DNA from: Meconema thalassinum | Taxonomy: Eukaryota > Arthropoda > Insecta > Orthoptera > Tettigoniidae | Length of the DNA stretch: 64,000 nucleotides | Reading direction: 5' to 3' | Assembly: GCA_946902985.2 (NCBI GenBank) | Contig: OX336389.2 | Coordinates: forward strand, 126,949,572 to 127,013,571 | In this document: piece by piece, positions 46,886 through 59,236 of the stretch | Layout: every line of letters starts with the position of its first letter | How positions within the stretch are numbered: the first letter of the stretch is position 1 | Position numbers and translations under genes: made by a program | Notes under the pieces: generated by a model | What the model saw: the letters and a program-made list of their open reading frames with translations, nothing else | Database searches by the model: none | What the model was told of the DNA's origin: nothing

Positions 46886-48844
46886 CTATACTAATCTAAT
46901 AAAGCTGAAGAGATTGTGTGTGTGTTTGTGTGTTTTTGTATTTAAATGCCCTAATCTCTGGAACTACCAGTCGGATTAAAACATTCTTTTTTTTACATGA
47001 TAGCCAGATTAAAGAGGAATAGTTTAGGATATGTTACATTTCGGACAGACCACTCCATTCCCTGTATTTAGGCCCTTTGACACAAATCTACACCGTTTCA
47101 CCGATCTGAACCAAAATGTGTATACTTACCCTTTGGAACCCTGCGAGTGACACTGTTTACTTGAAATTCCGGAAAGACCAGTCCATTCCCTGCATTTATG
47201 CCCTTCGGCACAAATCTACACCGCTTCACCAATCTCAACCAAAATGTGTATACTTACCCTTTGGAACCCTACGAAGAACACTGTCTGCATGAAATTTCGG
47301 ACAGACCACTCCATTCCCTGCATTAATGCCCTTTGGCACAAATCTACACCGTTTCACAGATCTGGACCAAAATTTGTATACTTACCCTTTGGAACCCTGC
47401 GAGTAACACTGTCAGCATGAAATTTCGGACAGACCACTCCATTCCCTGCATTTATGCCCTTCGGCACAAATCTACACCGTTTCACCAATCTGAACCAAAA
47501 TGTGAATACTTACCCTTTGGAACCCTACAAAGAACACTGTCTGCATGAAATTTCGGACAGACCACTCCATTACCTGCATTAAGGCCCTTTGGCACAAATC
47601 TACACCGTTTCACAGATCTGGACCAAAATGTGTATACTTACCCATTGGAACCCTGCGAGTAACACTGTCAGCATGAAATTTCGGAGAGACCACTCCATTC
47701 CCTGCATTTAGGACATTTGGCACAAATCTACACCGTTGAGCAACACTGTCTGCTTGAAATTTCGAACAGACCACTCCATTCCCTGCATTTAGGTCCATTG
47801 GCACAAATTTACACCGTTTCACCGATCTGAATCACATTTTGTAGACTTACCCTTTGGAACCCTGTGGGCGACACTGTCTACTTTAAATTTCGGACAGACC
47901 ACTCCAATTCCTGCATTTAGGCCCTTTATCACAAATCTACACCGTTCCTCCTAATTGCACGAAATTATACATACACTTTGGAACCCTGCTGGTAACACTG
48001 TCCACTTGATATTTTGGACAACGCTCTCCACTCCCGACATTTAGAATAACAAACTGAACTTGAAAACCATGTATTAAGACCCTAGAATCATTCATGTCCG
48101 TAGTAGTGTAACTGTTAGAGTATTTTAATAAGTCTATTCTTGACTGGCAATTCGAGCTGCATCACGTCGCCCCTACCAGTGCTCTGGTCCAGAATGGCGA
48201 AAATAGTTATATCTTGCGCTGCTTATAAATTGCAGTCACGGGAAGTAATTAGTGCAAAATGATTTATTTTGCCCCTTAAAACAGTTATCATCATGTACAT
48301 GCATCAGTATAAGTGCAATGGTGTTGGTGCAATACATTGAGATTTTCAGCTGCAATAAGCGTTGGTGCTTTCAAATTTACCTTCATTTATTCCGAAACTT
48401 ATCGTCGCGCGCCATGTGGCCATAAATGGTACTATTGCTACCTCAGGAGCTAGGGTCAGCCGAAGTTTACCAAAGTGTTCTGATTATTATCTACCGCGCT
48501 ATGCGACAAAAGACGACACTATTGGTCTACATTTCTAACAAACAATAAGATATAGGCCCTAGGCAGTGTCTTTTATTTCACTTACTAATAATTTTTAGAA
48601 ATTTGTTTGTAAATTACATGTGTCAGTGCTGTAGTTAGTAAATAGCATTATTATCATTAGGAGAAAATGATCTAAATGTTACGTCCATCATACTGTACTG
48701 ATTATCACCCTCACTACAACCACCCCCACATAAATTTATATTTTTTTTCCTGGTAGTTTAAGTATCATGTGCCAATTCTGTAGTGGTATTCATAATCATC
48801 CATAAAATAAATAAATCCACCAGGCGAAGCCGGGCACTATTGCT
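46886..48844 (+). mobile_element. Helitron-like non-autonomous element, copy 1
   Basis: Begins tactaatctaataaagctga, then 'ccctaatctctggaactacc'. The middle is the 128-bp tandem array, and the end is aaatccaccaggcgaagccg followed by ggcactattgctaa. The order of blocks is the same as in copy 2. A GC-rich hairpin-prone ggcgaagcc just before a CTRR string (ctaa here, ctag in copy 2) fits a Helitron 3' end, and tandem repeats are common inside such elements. No Rep/helicase is encoded. Confidence 0.65.
47035..48060. repeat. 128-bp tandem array, copy 1
   Basis: The word cacaaatcta occurs at 47081, 47209, 47337, 47465, 47593 and 47721, a period of exactly 128 bp. One unit is then shortened by 47 bp (next at 47802), after which the 128-bp spacing returns (47930). 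Each unit contains cggacagaccactccattcc and cccttt/cccatttggaaccct. Confidence 0.97.
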
Positions 48845-49135
48845 AATATATATATACTGCTGTGCTTCAGGCAAGGGAAGGGAGTTGATAGAAGGAGACA
48901 GAGATATGCTGGCGGGAATGCGCAAGTTTCCTCGTTCGCCTCGGCTTGCACTCTGACTCAGCAAATACGGCGAGCCCATCAAATTGAATCGCGCGCCCGG
49001 AAGTAACAAAGTAACCTCATTTTCTCGAAGGGAAAAATTTTCTCCGCCAATCCGATTGCGGCATCGTCTTTTACATAACACGCAGAGCGTCCCTGATTTT
49101 TTTGTCGGTGTATTTAAGATACACCCTGTATATAT
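48845..49135. other. Spacer between the two Helitron-like copies
   Basis: 290 bp with CpG-containing unique sequence, bordered by tatatata on both sides and ending gatacaccctgta, which resembles the end of an unrelated TIR element. Nothing else was identified. Confidence 0.35.
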
Positions 49136-49269
49136 ATACTAATATAATAAAGCTGAAGAGTTTGGGTGGTTGTTGGTGTGTTTTTGTGTTTAAACGCGCT
49201 AATCTCTGGAACTACCAGTCGGATTCAAAAATTCTTTTTTTATATGATAGCCAGATTCAAGAGGAATAG

Positions 49270-50460
49270 TTTAGGCTATGTTAGATTTCGGACAGACCAC
49301 TCCATTCCCTGCACTAAGGCCCTTTGGCAAAAATCTACACCGTTTCACCGATCAGAACCAAAATTTGTCTACATACACTTTGGAACCTTGCGAGTAACAC
49401 TGTCTGCATGAAATTTAAGACAGACCGGTCCATTCCCTGCATTAAGGCCCTTTGGCACAAATCTACACCTTTTCACCGATCTGAACCAAAATGTGTATAC
49501 TTAGCCTTTGGAAGCCTACGAGTAGCACTGTTTACATGAAATTTCTGACAGACCATTCCCTGCATTTATGCCCTTAGGCACAAAACTATACCGTTTCACC
49601 GATCTGAACCAAAATTTGTATACTTACCCTATGGAACCCTGCGAGTAACACAGTCCACATGAAATTTCGGACAGACCACTCCATTCCCTGCATTTTGGCC
49701 CTTTGGCACAAATCTACACCGTTTCACCGATCTGAACCAAAATTTGTATCCACACCCTTTGGAACACTGGGGTAACACTGTCCACTTTAAATTTCGTGCA
49801 GACCACTCAATTCCCTGCATACAGGCCCTTTGACACAAATCTACACCGTTACACCGATCTTAACCAAAATTTGTATACTTACCCTTTGGAACCCTGCGAG
49901 TAACACAGTCTACATGAAATTTCGGACAGACTACTCCATTCCCTGCATTTAGGCCCTTTGGCACAAATCTACACCGATTCACCGATCTGGACCAAAATTT
50001 GTATACTTACCCTTTGTAACCCTGTGAGTAACACTGTCAGCATGACATTTCGGACAGACCACTCCATTCCCTGTATTTAGGCCCTTTGTCACAAATCTAC
50101 ACCGTTTCACCGATCTGAACCAAATTTCACATACTTACACTTTGGAACTCGACGAGTAACATTGTCTGCTTGAAATTTATGACAGACCACTCTATTCCCT
50201 GCAATTAGGTCCATTGGCACAAATTTACACCGTTTCACTGATCTGAATCACATTTTGTACACTTACCCTTTGGAACTCTGCGGGTGACACTGTCCACTTT
50301 AAATTTCGGACAGACCACTCCATTTCCTGTATTTAGGCCCTTTATCACAAATCTACACCGCTCCTCCTAATTGCACCAAATTATACATACACTTTGAAAC
50401 CCTGCTGGTAACACTGTCCACTTGATATTATGGACAACGCTCTCCATTCCCTACATTTAG
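49270..50460. repeat. 128-bp tandem array, copy 2
   Basis: The same word is at 49328, 49456, 49579, 49707, 49834, 49962, 50090, 50218 and 50346: nine units, spacing 128 with small deviations (123, 127). Unit sequence is the same as in copy 1. Confidence 0.97.
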
Positions 50461-51229
50461 AATAACAAACAAACTGAACTTGAAAACCGTGTATTAAGGA
50501 CCTAGAATCATTCATGTCCGTAGTAGTGTAACTGTAAGAGTAGTTTAATAAATCTATTGTTGACTGGCAATTCGAGCTGCATCACGTCGCCCCTACCAGT
50601 GTTCTGGTGCAGAATGGCGAAAATAGTTATATCTTGCGCTGCTTATAAATTTCAGTCACGGGGAGTAATTAGTGCAAAAATATTTATTTTGCCCCTTAAA
50701 ACAGTTACCATCATGTACATATCAGGCTATGCATCTGTATAAGTGCAATGGTGTTGGTGCAATACATTGAGGTTATAAGCTGCAATAAGCGTTGGTGCTT
50801 TCAAATTTACCTTCATTTATTCCGAAACTTATCGTTGAGCGTTATGTGGCCATAAATGATACTCTTGCTACCTCAGGAGCTCGGGACAGCCGAAGTTCTC
50901 CAAAGTGTTCTGTTTATTTTCCTACGGCGCTATGCGACAAAAGACGACACTATTGGTCTCTACATTTCTAACAGACAATGAGATATAGGCCCTAGGCAGT
51001 GTCTTTTATTTCACTTTCTAATCATTTTTAGAAATTTGTTTGTAAATTACATATGTCAGTGCTGTAGTTAGTAAACATCCGTTTCCCTAGTCATTATTAT
51101 CATTATTATCATTAGGGGAAAATGATCTACATGTTACGTCCATTATACTGTACTGCTTATCACCCTCACTACAACCACCCCCACCACCCCCACCACCACC
51201 ACCACCACCACCACAAAAAGTTATATATT

Positions 51230-51985
51230 TTCTTTTTATCATTTTAAATGATCTTGTCGACTTCGTCGTTACGCTGGGGTCTGGCGTTACGTTACGGTGA
51301 CGGGACGAAATGTACCCAGATGCACTGAGGTGTGTGACGTCATAGTACCGCTTGGTGCATGTATTCCCCGACAATCTCTACTTCATTAGTATAAGGCATT
51401 AATCCCCGATTCTTGGATGTCACGGGTAATCTCTAGAACCACTGGATGGATTTTGATGCGGTTTTCACCCTTCTGTAAAGGATATCTCGAGAAAAGATTC
51501 TGTAGAATATAATTTATGTATGATCAAAGGAAGCCAAGCAGTAACAATTTCAGTGAAAAAGTCGAAAACAAACTTGGCGTCCATGCGCTTCTTAAGCTTA
51601 CGCTTGGCAAACCGTTAAAAATATCAATATACTATGAGCGTAAGAATTGGTCAGCATGAAAAGTTCTACAAAAAAGTCCGGGAGAGCATATCTCTATCTT
51701 CAATACATCGCCCACTATAAGTGTTTTTAGACTGGATGGAAGGGGCATGTCCCCGCGCGCTCTGGTGAGCGTGACGGCATCCCGCGCGCTTGATCTAGTT
51801 TTGCCCTTGGTTTGCACTTGCCGTTCTCGAGTAATTTGAAACAAGATAAGCAATATAAGTATTATGCAGATAATTTTCTAACATGTCAAGAGCCTTTGCC
51901 TTCGAGCGAAGCGAGCATTTCTAGCATTTTTCAGCATTTGTAGCATTTAAAATGATACAAAGTCTAGTCTTTCAGACTGACTGTC
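51230..51985. mobile_element. Possible second Helitron-like insertion inside copy 2
   Basis: This sequence is absent from copy 1. It includes ccccgattcttggatgtcac, 'ctctagaaccactggatgga' and, near its right side, cgagcgaagcgagcatttct followed by agc, a hairpin-prone block before ctag, as expected for another Helitron family 3' end near 51920. Exact limits are uncertain because of small duplications around the junctions. Confidence 0.45.
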
Positions 51986-52101
51986 ACTTTTTCTTTCTGG
52001 TAGTTTAAGTATCATGTGACAGTTCTGTAGTAGTATTCATTATCATCCATAAAACAAACAAATCCACCGGGCGAAGCCGGGCACTAATGCTAGTATATAT
52101 A

Positions 52102-52412
52102 GCCGGCCCCGTGGTGTTGGGGTAGGGCGCCTGCCTCTCACCCGGAGGCCCCGGGTTCGATCCCCGGCTCCGTCAGGGATTTTAAAACTGACGTGAGGGT
52201 TGGAACGGGGTGCACTCAGCCTCGTGAGGACAATTGAGTAGCTGTCTGACAGTGAGACAGCGCCCCGATCACGAATTCCAAGATTAACGGCCGAGGGGAC
52301 CCGACGCGCTGATCACGCGTCACCCCAATATCTGCAGGCCAAATGGCTGGGCAGCGGTCGCTTGGTCGGCCTTAGCCCGTCATGGGCTGGATAGTGCCAG
52401 GGGTTGTTGTTG
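52102..52412 (+). mobile_element. tRNA-Glu-type SINE in a TA-rich site
   Basis: The head is ccccgtggtgttggggtagg (box A region), cctgcctctcacccggaggc and cccgggttcgatccccggct (box B). The middle segment, with ctctcaccc and the box-B surround, is very close to tRNA-Glu(CTC) as I recall it. The body has cagcctcgtgagga and gcgctgatcacgcgtcac, and the tail ends ggggttgttgttg. Both flanks are tatata, consistent with a duplication in the repeat. It has a different body from the other SINEs. Confidence 0.85.
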
Positions 52413-52439
52413 TATATATATATATATATATTTAAATGA

Positions 52440-53055
52440 CGGTGGTTAGGTGATGTGAAACGCGAAGATGAAGCTGAAACATGGTACCCATTGCAATAGG
52501 TAGCTTTCTAAGGAAATCTACCTAAAATACGTAGGCTACTAGTATACCGTATATATCGGTCAGTATCGGTTAATTTTGACTACTGTCGTAGGGATGGGAT
52601 GGCTTTTTCTGTATCGAGTCACATGAGTTCATTTTAAGGGAAGTAAATTAGAGAATTCAATGCCAGTAGATACATATTATTATGGTGGTTCATTATGCAG
52701 TACTGTGATTGCTTCATTTGGATACGAAAAATAAAAAAAATATTTAAAAACTGGAAAACAATATTGTATATTTGAATCTCAATTAAGGTTCGCTGTGATG
52801 TGATTCACACCACTCAGACGATAACATCGCCAGTAAAATCACCCTTAAGTATTTGAAGTTTGCGTGGCCGTCAAGTTGTTTCTAAATTTATCAGGTTTTT
52901 AAAAGTCTCATACGAGTACTTACTTTAGTAACCTTTAATACCATAAAATATTTCTGGTTAATTGCTGTAATAGTTTCGGAAATTTTGAATAAATATGAAA
53001 CATATTGTTTGATTGCCATGTTCGATTGGAGACACTTATTAAAATTTGAAGGAAG
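52440..53055 (+). mobile_element. Hairpin-ended repeat, copy D, left part
   Basis: From about 52850, blocks such as gcgtggccgtcaagttg and gattgccatgttcg, followed by 'aaaatttgaagg', correspond to copy B near 18000-18195 (ttggccaccatgttcg, aaaatttgaaagg). The element continues at 62346 after the nested insertions. The stretch 52440-52850 is not otherwise identified. Confidence 0.5.
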
Positions 53056-53070
53056 ATTGTAGTTTTACGT

Positions 53071-55999
53071 TGTGACCGATCCAGTCAGGGTCAATTACCG
53101 GCCCCGGATGACAGAAGATCGAGAGGAGACCGGACGGTCAGTATGACGTCATGGCATGACGCGGCGAGGCAACCGCGAGAGTAGGGGAATGCTCCAGAAG
53201 GTTCCAACCCCTTCCACTTTTTTTTTCTCGAAGGAGGACAGTTCCGGAATGTTCAGTGAGTCAATAGTGCGTGGACGAGTATGTTATCCAGCGGAGCACG
53301 GACGAGTAGCCCATGTCACGTAGACAGTAATTTGCATCGGGAACTTGAATGCTTTTCGTGAGTGATCAGCAGGCCATGAAGCTAGCGTGCATGTAGTGCC
53401 AGTGAGGTGTTTACAGTGAAGTATGTCAGTTTGTTTGTCGAACAGTGTGAATTTCAAGACGATATCGGACTCGCTAGTATGTGAGAAATAGTCAGAACTG
53501 ATAAAGGAAGGTCCGTTCATGCCGACAATTTATGTTAATTAAAGATGAATACCAGGAGGTGTTTAACATTACGAGTATCAGGGAAAGAACAATAATAACG
53601 ATAGTCGAGGCGAAGCATTATCGCGAGGCCCTATATTGTAACAGACATCCATTCGAAAATAGCATAGCAGTGCGGCATTTTAAGCGACGCAGTGAGAATG
53701 CAACAGGGAAGGCTACATCTACTTTAAGCTTGTGTTGGAAGACTGCAGGCCGCAGGCAACTTGATATGTCGGTCAAGGCCAGGTCGAAATAGCTCCTCGT
53801 GGAAGGAAGTGTGTCACTGGTTGAGGAAAGTGAATACATATAATTCAAGTGAACCATGAACTAGACGCTATAGTGCGTGGACGTGAAAGTGCTCTGATAT
53901 AGTGAAATGTAATATTGCCACACGGCGACCTGAACTTAATAACCATGGACTCAAATATTCTGGGAATCAACATGCATATTAATACGCAAATTATGCTGCA
54001 CTGAACCTCTAAAGGGGCCATAATGGGGTGAACGGTCGCAACGAGATGGACGAGTGGACCATGGTTGGGACGTCAGGAGACGCCGCTGCTGAAGGTGACC
54101 GGGGGCAACCAGTGGGCGGACATGGGCGTCGCCAGGAGATCGAGAGGTGCCGGGGGCGTATACCTCTACCAGTATGCTGGGGGACCACATCGCAGAGACG
54201 CTGGAGGAACAACGCCGCCCTAATGCCGCAGACGACGCCGATGCCAGGGGTTTCCGAGGACACCGGATCTAAAGTAAGACGTTTCATTTCCATCCTTGTT
54301 CATCAGGAAGAAGAGAACTTCTACCTCGGATAGCCGTGCCATGAGATAACCTGAGATCGTGTAACTTAACGCCATTTATAATCATTTATTCCAGATTGAA
54401 AAAGAGCATCATTTTCTCATAGGGTTGTACAGATTTTTTTGTCTTTTCTTTTCGGGTCGTTTTGACTCACATAAATTAACAGCATCAATGGTAGGAGTAA
54501 GACATACATTTATTCTCTGAGACATAATAATAATAATAATAAGTTGAAATTGGGTAACGATAATGTGAGATGCCCATTTTTCTGGGAGATTCTAGCATCT
54601 CGATTTCCGAGGTCATTATACGAATTTTATTCTGAAAGGTTTGTCCCGGATTGCATAGATTTTAATAGCAAAATGAATATGGTTGGAGATTGTCGAATAA
54701 GGTTCCTTGGATAGGATGCCATATTATCATACGACCTCGTGGTCCCGATAAAGTTGATACGCTCTGTTAGTGTGGGTTCTTGAGTAATGCTAATAATGCA
54801 TGATTTTTTGTAATGATGTTGTGTAAAGTTAATGTGATGATTAAATATGGTATTATTCCGTCATATATGACGAGGTTATTCACGGGGCGACGTATGACCG
54901 TTGAATTGAATTTGTGAGGACAGGGTCCTCTTGACGAACGTGTTACGTTTATCGATGAGTTGTATATTGAATAGCGCAGGGGTGTAATTGATAGTGCGCT
55001 CGACAGTCAGATTGTTCGGATCCTCACACAGAGTGTTCGACGGAAGGGTTGCGATTAAATGTTCGTTGTGAGTATGAAATACGCTAGGGTGCCTTATTTA
55101 CGAGGTTCTTAACCTTTCATAAACATTAGACAATGCTATAATTTAATTACAATAACAAATATGACAGTGTGGATCAAGGTTGTTGGAAAGGCGAATATAA
55201 ATCAGTAATAATAATAAGAATTAGTAGTGTAAATATGTAAGCACAATCTGGGTGTGTTAATAATTTATGATAAGTTATAATTAATTGTTGAAATGCCATA
55301 TTATGTGAAGCTGAGTTGATGTTTGAGTGCTATTTGATGTAGTATGATGCTCTTTAGTTATGAATTTGCAGTTCGATAGAGGAGATCCGTCCTTTGCTGT
55401 ATAAGGGTAGACAGTTGTAATATACGTAGATATTCAATATTTTCTTAGAGTTTTTACCGCAGGTGAAGTTTGTGATAAGTGGCTAGTGATGTTTACATGC
55501 GTGTGCACCGATAAATTAAGGTTAATTTAGCTTTTTGAAAGGCGATCTCCTTGTCGGAACTTTAAGAGAGGACACCCACGAGTTTGAATAAGTATATTTT
55601 TTTTTGATTGTTTAGGGACTATGAACTTTATATTTTTTTTTTTCGGACTTTGTCCCATCCTAACTCTATACTCGTGCGTGGTAGGCAGGTTGCATATTTA
55701 TTTATCCATTGGCCGACAAAGGAGCAGATGTGATTTTACGAGGGCTTTTCCTTTCTTCTCTGTTTGTTAATTCAAGTTAGGGAGTTTGCTTTTGAATCCT
55801 GGTTCAGTCAATTTGCCATCCCAACCCGTAAACGACCCGAGACCCTTTGTCTCTGGCTCGCTGGAGCATTTCTTAGTCTTGTCTGTATGAACCAAGATTC
55901 ACGCCCTATTTTTTTTTTACCCACTACCTTGGCTGTTTCTTCTGATGGGGCCGGGATGTTGGCCGGGTGATCGCCTGTCCCATTGGAGAAACGGGCACA
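53071..55999 (+). repeat. Left LTR, 2929 bp
   Basis: TG...CA ends. The first 1.3 kb is GC-richer and includes open stretches (53532-53792 and 54028-54333) repeated in the right LTR. The remainder is AT-rich with T tracts. By eye I count roughly 45 differences from the right LTR, so identity is about 98-99%, which suggests recent insertion. A splice-donor-like aaa/gtaaga lies at 54274 (and at 60441 in the right LTR). Confidence 0.95.
54028..54333 (+). other. 101-codon open frame inside the LTR
   Basis: Starts at an ATG and codes for a charged, Gly/Arg-rich peptide ending in FISILVHQEEENFYLG. The same frame at 60195-60500 in the other LTR differs at only a few residues. It crosses the putative splice donor at 54274. 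No family was recognised. It may be a leader exon of a spliced transcript or chance openness in a GC-rich region. Confidence 0.3.
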
Positions 56000-56010
56000 G
56001 GGAGGGGAAG

Positions 56011-56028
56011 TGGCGCCGCTAACGTGTT
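56011..56028 (+). other. Putative primer-binding site
   Basis: tggcgccgctaacgtgtt starts 11 nt after the LTR end. TGG at the start is required for pairing with the CCA end of a tRNA. I could not decide which tRNA. Confidence 0.5.
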
Positions 56029-56300
56029 GGCTCGACGACGATGGTGCGTTTCGTCTTCGTTATGGGCATGCTTTTTACTCAATCATTTGTTGTGGTGATG
56101 GGAGTATACTGAGTGGTCAGATTCGTGCCTTTGATGGGGGCGCGATGCTTGTCATGTGTAATTTTTGTGTAAAATTAACCTCGTATCACACTGAGCCTTT
56201 AGTGAACCATTTGACAGGGTTGGTACACGATCTCAGGTCATGGCTATACTCGACGACCTACATTCCCCTGTAGGCCCCTATATTTAAGTTGTATTGTAAG

Positions 56301-58172
56301 ATGTCACGAGTAGTAACCGCAGAAAATATAGCTGATATATTAAAACAAATCCAAGATGGATTAAATGGTCTAACCACTGAAATGAATAATGTTAAGGATA
56401 GTATTGGGTCAATTAAGACAAACATGAAGAGCGATATGGATCGCTTACAGACGACACAAGAGGGTGTCGGTACTCAAATAGCAGAGGTACAGAGGGCACA
56501 AGAGGGTGTCGGTACTCAAATAGCAGAGGTACAGAGGACACAAGAGGGTGTCGGTACTCAAATAGCAGAGGTACAGAGGGCACAAGAGGGTGTCGGCACT
56601 CAAATAGCAGGAATAAAAAAGATGTTAGTGATAAAGTTGATGATCTCAGAACCGACTTATTAGAAGTCATGGGATCTAATCTTAAGAGTTTAGAATCGCA
56701 TTTGCAGAAAAACATTGATGCTGTAGAACGTAATCTTAAGCTATCAGGAAAGGCTATAGATAATAAGATTAATCTACTCGATAAAAAGGTAGAAACTACA
56801 TTCCAAGTGCTCACCGCGGAGCTCAACTATTCTATGGCACGGCAAATCAGGGATACTCAGAGTTCGCTTCGGGGGAATATTGAAGGACTTGAGGAGAAGT
56901 TGAACAGTAATATTAAAGGCATGGGACAAGATTTGACGGCAAAAATTGAGCAAATTGGTCAGTCTAACGAGGAAACCCTGGATAAGTTGAAACAGGACGT
57001 GTCAGGTTGGAAAGAAGAGGTTGCGAAGGACGTGAAGAACATGCAGATACAGGTTGAATCATTCCAGGACACGTATGACAGGAAAATCACTCATTCACAA
57101 ACGACATTATTCGAACATGTGAGAGAATCTACCCACACTTCCATTGTTGAGTTGGAGGAGAAGATCATTATTCAACAGGGAAGGCAACTCACTCGATTAG
57201 GCAACTTAGAGGCGGAAATGACGCAGATAAAAGACAAATCGGAGTCAGAAAGGGTTAGATGGTCAGAAATTGAAAACACGCCACCTCTTAACGGGACGGA
57301 AAGTGAAAACGACCCATCTTCCAGAAAAGGCGGGAGAGGTAGTTGCAACGCCGAGAATACAGAGTACAAACCCCGCGGGACACCTGACTATCATTAGAAG
57401 TATAGACCACCAGCCGAGGAAATTCTCGGGGAACAATGGGACTAATAACGTCACACCCATCGAATTTATGAGGGAGGTCCGTGAATACATGGCAGAAAAT
57501 AAGATACCACGTGAGAGGGAACTAAGAGTTATTGAGAGGTCCCTGGAATCGACAGCATTAACTTGGTTTCGCGCATTTCGATACACGTTCACGAGCACGG
57601 ATGAGTTCGAACGATTATTAATCAAACGCTTTTGGAGCCCTGAAGAACAATTGAACATACGGGCGGAACTATACGCTAAACGGTATGCGACGTCCAATCC
57701 GACTAGGTATGTGGCGTACTTCGCATCGCAACTCGCCAGGCTTCAGTATTTGAATCCACCAGTGCCGGAGGACGAATTGGTCCAAGCCATTATACGACAG
57801 TTACCTGTGGAGGTCCAGAAGAGTGTAATAGCGTCAGGAGCCGAGACTTTAGAGGGATGTGAAGAGATTCTTCGAAAACTTGACCACACTAGTGCACTGT
57901 TACAGGCGAGGTCTGGACGACAGGAAAATAGAGATGTAAACACGGTCGTGATTGACAAAATTGCGCAGACGGAAGAGCGAACGCCGCGGGAGACGGACAG
58001 GCCAAGAGACACAGGGTACTATCGGAGCCGAGATAGGAGCTACGGTGGAACAGACGAGCGACCCAGATGGAGGAATAAACCGTACGAAGAGCGTAGGAGA
58101 TCCCGATTCAACAATACGAAGGGACGATATGGTGAATATCAGCGAAGGCAGTCAAATCAATATTATCAGTGA
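56301..58172 (+). pseudogene. gag: gag polyprotein, interrupted
   Basis: Gag forms the virus-like particle that houses reverse transcription. The ATG at 56301 (MSRVVTAENIADIL) is the first in frame. The N-terminal ~330 residues look like a long coiled coil, with four 14-residue repeats (EGVGTQIAEVQRAQ type, 56457-56620). The frame then shifts by -1 at an A-run (56615-56621), continues to about 57300, and shifts back to the first frame before 57397. The capsid-like part follows: PRKFSGNNGTNNVTPIEF, ALTWFRAFRY, LIKRFWSPEEQLNIR and LVQAIIRQLPVEVQKSV, typical of Ty3/gypsy gag. The C-terminus is Arg-rich (about 57990-58150) without a CCHC zinc knuckle and stops at 58172, though the same frame stays open for about 45 more codons. 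Confidence 0.85.
56457..56624 (+). repeat. Four 42-bp in-frame repeats within gag
   Basis: Units starting caagagggtgtcgg are at 56457, 56499, 56541 and 56583. The 42-bp period keeps the reading frame and adds 14 residues per copy in the coiled-coil region. The units differ at only a few bases. Confidence 0.96.
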
Positions 58173-58318
58173 CAGAATGCCGATAGGGATTCTCGTTCGC
58201 AGGGGTCGCGGCCGAGCTATACGGAAAGACATCGAGAGAGCCAGGAATATTTACAACAATTACGGAGTAATCCATCCGCACCACCGGGGGAAGCTGACCG
58301 ACCCGTCCGAATGAAGTA

Positions 58319-59134
58319 ATGGCTACGGACCTGTATGGCCCCCTTCCGAGGTCCACCAGGGGTAACCAATACATCTTGGTGACGATGGATGTGTTTACCA
58401 AATTAGTCATGTTGCACCCTATAAAGAAGGCAACATCCCGGTACGTAATTCGCAGGATTGAAACCGGCGTGATTCCAACTGCAGGGAAGCCAGAGTTCCT
58501 TCTGAGCGATCACGGAACGCAGTTCACGAGCGCCGAATTTCAAGAGGCAATGGCACGACTCGGCATAAGGCATCTCTTGAGCTCCATAAGATACCCAGAA
58601 GGAAATCCAGTTGAAAGGGTAAATGCAGAGATTGGAAAATACTGCCGGATATACTGTCATGAACAGCTTCATAGATGGATGGAAGTGGTACCCATAATTG
58701 AACGTTGCTTGAACTCTACAACACATGAGAGTACCAGATAAATTCCTTGTCTTCTGCACCATGGACGTAAACCAAGTAGACCTTGGCATGCTGTTATACA
58801 GGCACCCCCAGAGATTGAGCCGTCGGTGCAAAGGAGAAACGAAGTGGCTCGGGAGAGGATGCAGCTACAGGCGCAGAAACGGGAGAGAAGGAAGGCTGGC
58901 CACCGTTTTCGCGAACCACTTCGAGTCAATGACCTGGTGCTGATTCGGAAACCTACGTCATCAAACTTACCACTCAGAGTGTATGGGAAATTTGCGCGCC
59001 CATTTTCGGGACCCCATTGGATTGCCAGAGTGATGGACAACTATTGCTATAGGGTGGTTGACAACGTCACGAATGCACTTGTTGGGAATTTCAATGCCGC
59101 GAATCTGCGGAAGTATCACAGGCAAGCCCGTTAG
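58319..59134 (+). pseudogene. Integrase core and C-terminus of the LTR element
   Basis: Integrase joins the cDNA to the host chromosome. The catalytic core is complete in motif terms: D4 in MATDLYGPLP, D64 in LLSDHGTQF and E99 in GNPVERVNAE, with 34 residues between the last two (D,D35E). HESTR is followed by an in-frame TAA at 58739-58741, where the family normally continues. After that the same frame runs on through the C-terminal domain (VNDLVLIRKPTS, GPHWIARVMDNYCYRVV) to the stop at 59134. The N-terminal HHCC zinc finger and everything upstream in pol are missing, so gag runs almost directly into the core. It is not functional as it stands. Confidence 0.9.
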
Positions 59135-59220
59135 TCAGCATTGAGGAGATGACTGAAAGGATCGTTCACATGCATCACTTGAGGAAAAATATAAGCTATG
59201 TTCCCACCGCTTACATTTTG

Positions 59221-59236
59221 AAGGCCGCGGGAGAGA
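59221..59236 (+). other. Polypurine tract
   Basis: aaggccgcgggagaga immediately precedes the right LTR. It is purine-rich but interrupted by CC and C, which is acceptable for a plus-strand primer though not ideal. Confidence 0.5.

Larger units (their letters stand above)
49136..52097 (+). mobile_element. Helitron-like non-autonomous element, copy 2
   Basis: Starts tactaatataataaagctga and ends aaatccaccgggcgaagccg followed by ggcactaatgctag, then t. It follows copy 1 throughout, including ccctaccagtg.tctggt and the 'gttggtgctttcaaatttac' block, but has an extra insertion of about 750 bp at roughly 51230-51985 and an expanded (cca)n tract at 51170-51214. Confidence 0.68.

Noticed and set aside
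47035..50460. Regular repeats suggestive of CRISPR
   Set aside because: The 128-bp units are tandem without unique spacers, in a eukaryotic transposon context.
53284..54293. Minus-strand frames in the LTR, repeated at 59451-60460
   Set aside because: They are duplicated only because the LTR is duplicated; no domain was recognised.
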